DNA from: Ceratopteris richardii
Lineage: Eukaryota > Streptophyta > Polypodiopsida > Polypodiales > Pteridaceae
Length of the DNA: 64,000 nt
Direction of reading: 5' to 3'
Assembly (NCBI GenBank): GCA_020310875.1
Contig: CM035417.1
Location: 84,106,917-84,170,916 of the forward strand
In this document: piece by piece, positions 63,858-64,000 of the stretch
How positions within the stretch are numbered: position 1 is the stretch's first letter
Layout of the letters: each line of letters begins with the position of its first letter
The notes under the pieces: model-generated
The model's input: the letters and a program-made list of their open reading frames with translations, nothing else
What the model was told of the DNA's origin: nothing
Database searches by the model: none
Translations under genes and position numbers: made by a program

Positions 63858-64000
63858 CACTACAACATATCGATCGTATACCAAGGCTTTTACCGAGGAA
63901 ATTGAACAGGTGTATTTTTGCCCCGACATCAGTGTAAGTACCGGTATAGGCATCGGAACCAAAGCGATGGTATAGTCACCGATATACGCGTCAGTATAGT
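63858..64000 (+). mobile_element. Second CACTA-type terminus, cut by the window edge
   Basis: CACTACAACATATC, identical for 14 bp to 11931-11944, lies inside Gypsy E gag. It is followed by subterminal-type words (GTATACCAAGGC, ACCGGTATAGGCATCGG, GTCACCGATATACGCGTC). The interior and other end are outside the window. Confidence 0.78.

Overview
The window is nuclear DNA from a land plant with a large, repeat-rich genome. This rests on plant-type Copia and Gypsy retrotransposons, CACTA-type transposon ends, and one likely host gene, a plant arabinogalactan (AG) peptide. Polypurine tracts, tRNA primer sites, target-site duplications (TSDs) and CpG decay all fit a plant. The species cannot be named from the sequence. 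Almost everything is transposable-element DNA, mostly nested and broken. No rRNA, tRNA, CRISPR or bacterial features were seen.

Layout. 1-3700: AT-rich DNA with a TATA box, G18 and GA runs, a TGCATG-rich stretch and a short unknown ORF. 3700-5202: 3' end of a decayed Gypsy-A element (copy i) with its LTR. 5203-6111 and 11265-11930: two halves of an old Copia (F), split by a nearly intact Copia (6112-11264; 230-bp LTRs, TSD CTATT). At 11931 Copia F is broken again by a CACTA-type end. This leads through a duplicated intron-like unit into a long TGCATA/CACACA array (12792-13432 and 40348-42241). The array is split by Gypsy B (13433-40347, minus strand, 734-bp LTRs about 5% diverged). Gypsy B is itself split by Gypsy A (15564-32664, plus strand, 17.1 kb, 632-bp LTRs with two differences, TSD TTGTG). 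The nesting is therefore Copia F > CACTA > Gypsy B > Gypsy A.

42242-49358: a possible transposon exon, a (TA)n run, non-coding DNA, an LTR-like block and a Gypsy gag relic (D). 49359-58277: a second Gypsy-A copy (iii) that has lost gag-pol but keeps the extra ORF. It is interrupted by a second member of the Copia family (52133-56532, minus, TSD GAAAC) and ends in a local inversion. 59243-59690: the AG-peptide gene with TATA box and GA-rich leader. 61200-63857: a decayed minus-strand Gypsy (E), cut at 63858 by a second CACTA end that runs off the window.

The most unusual object is Gypsy A. Its gag and pol lie in one frame, separated by a single UAG. Pol has a normal protease-RT-RNase H-integrase order, then a second aspartic-protease-like domain and a basic tail repeating a W-V-P-K motif. 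A third, 1464-codon ORF of unknown function follows and runs through the polypurine tract into the 3' LTR. The leader holds a 23-copy array built around TCGCGA. The extra ORF is recognisable in all three copies of the family here, including the one without gag-pol.
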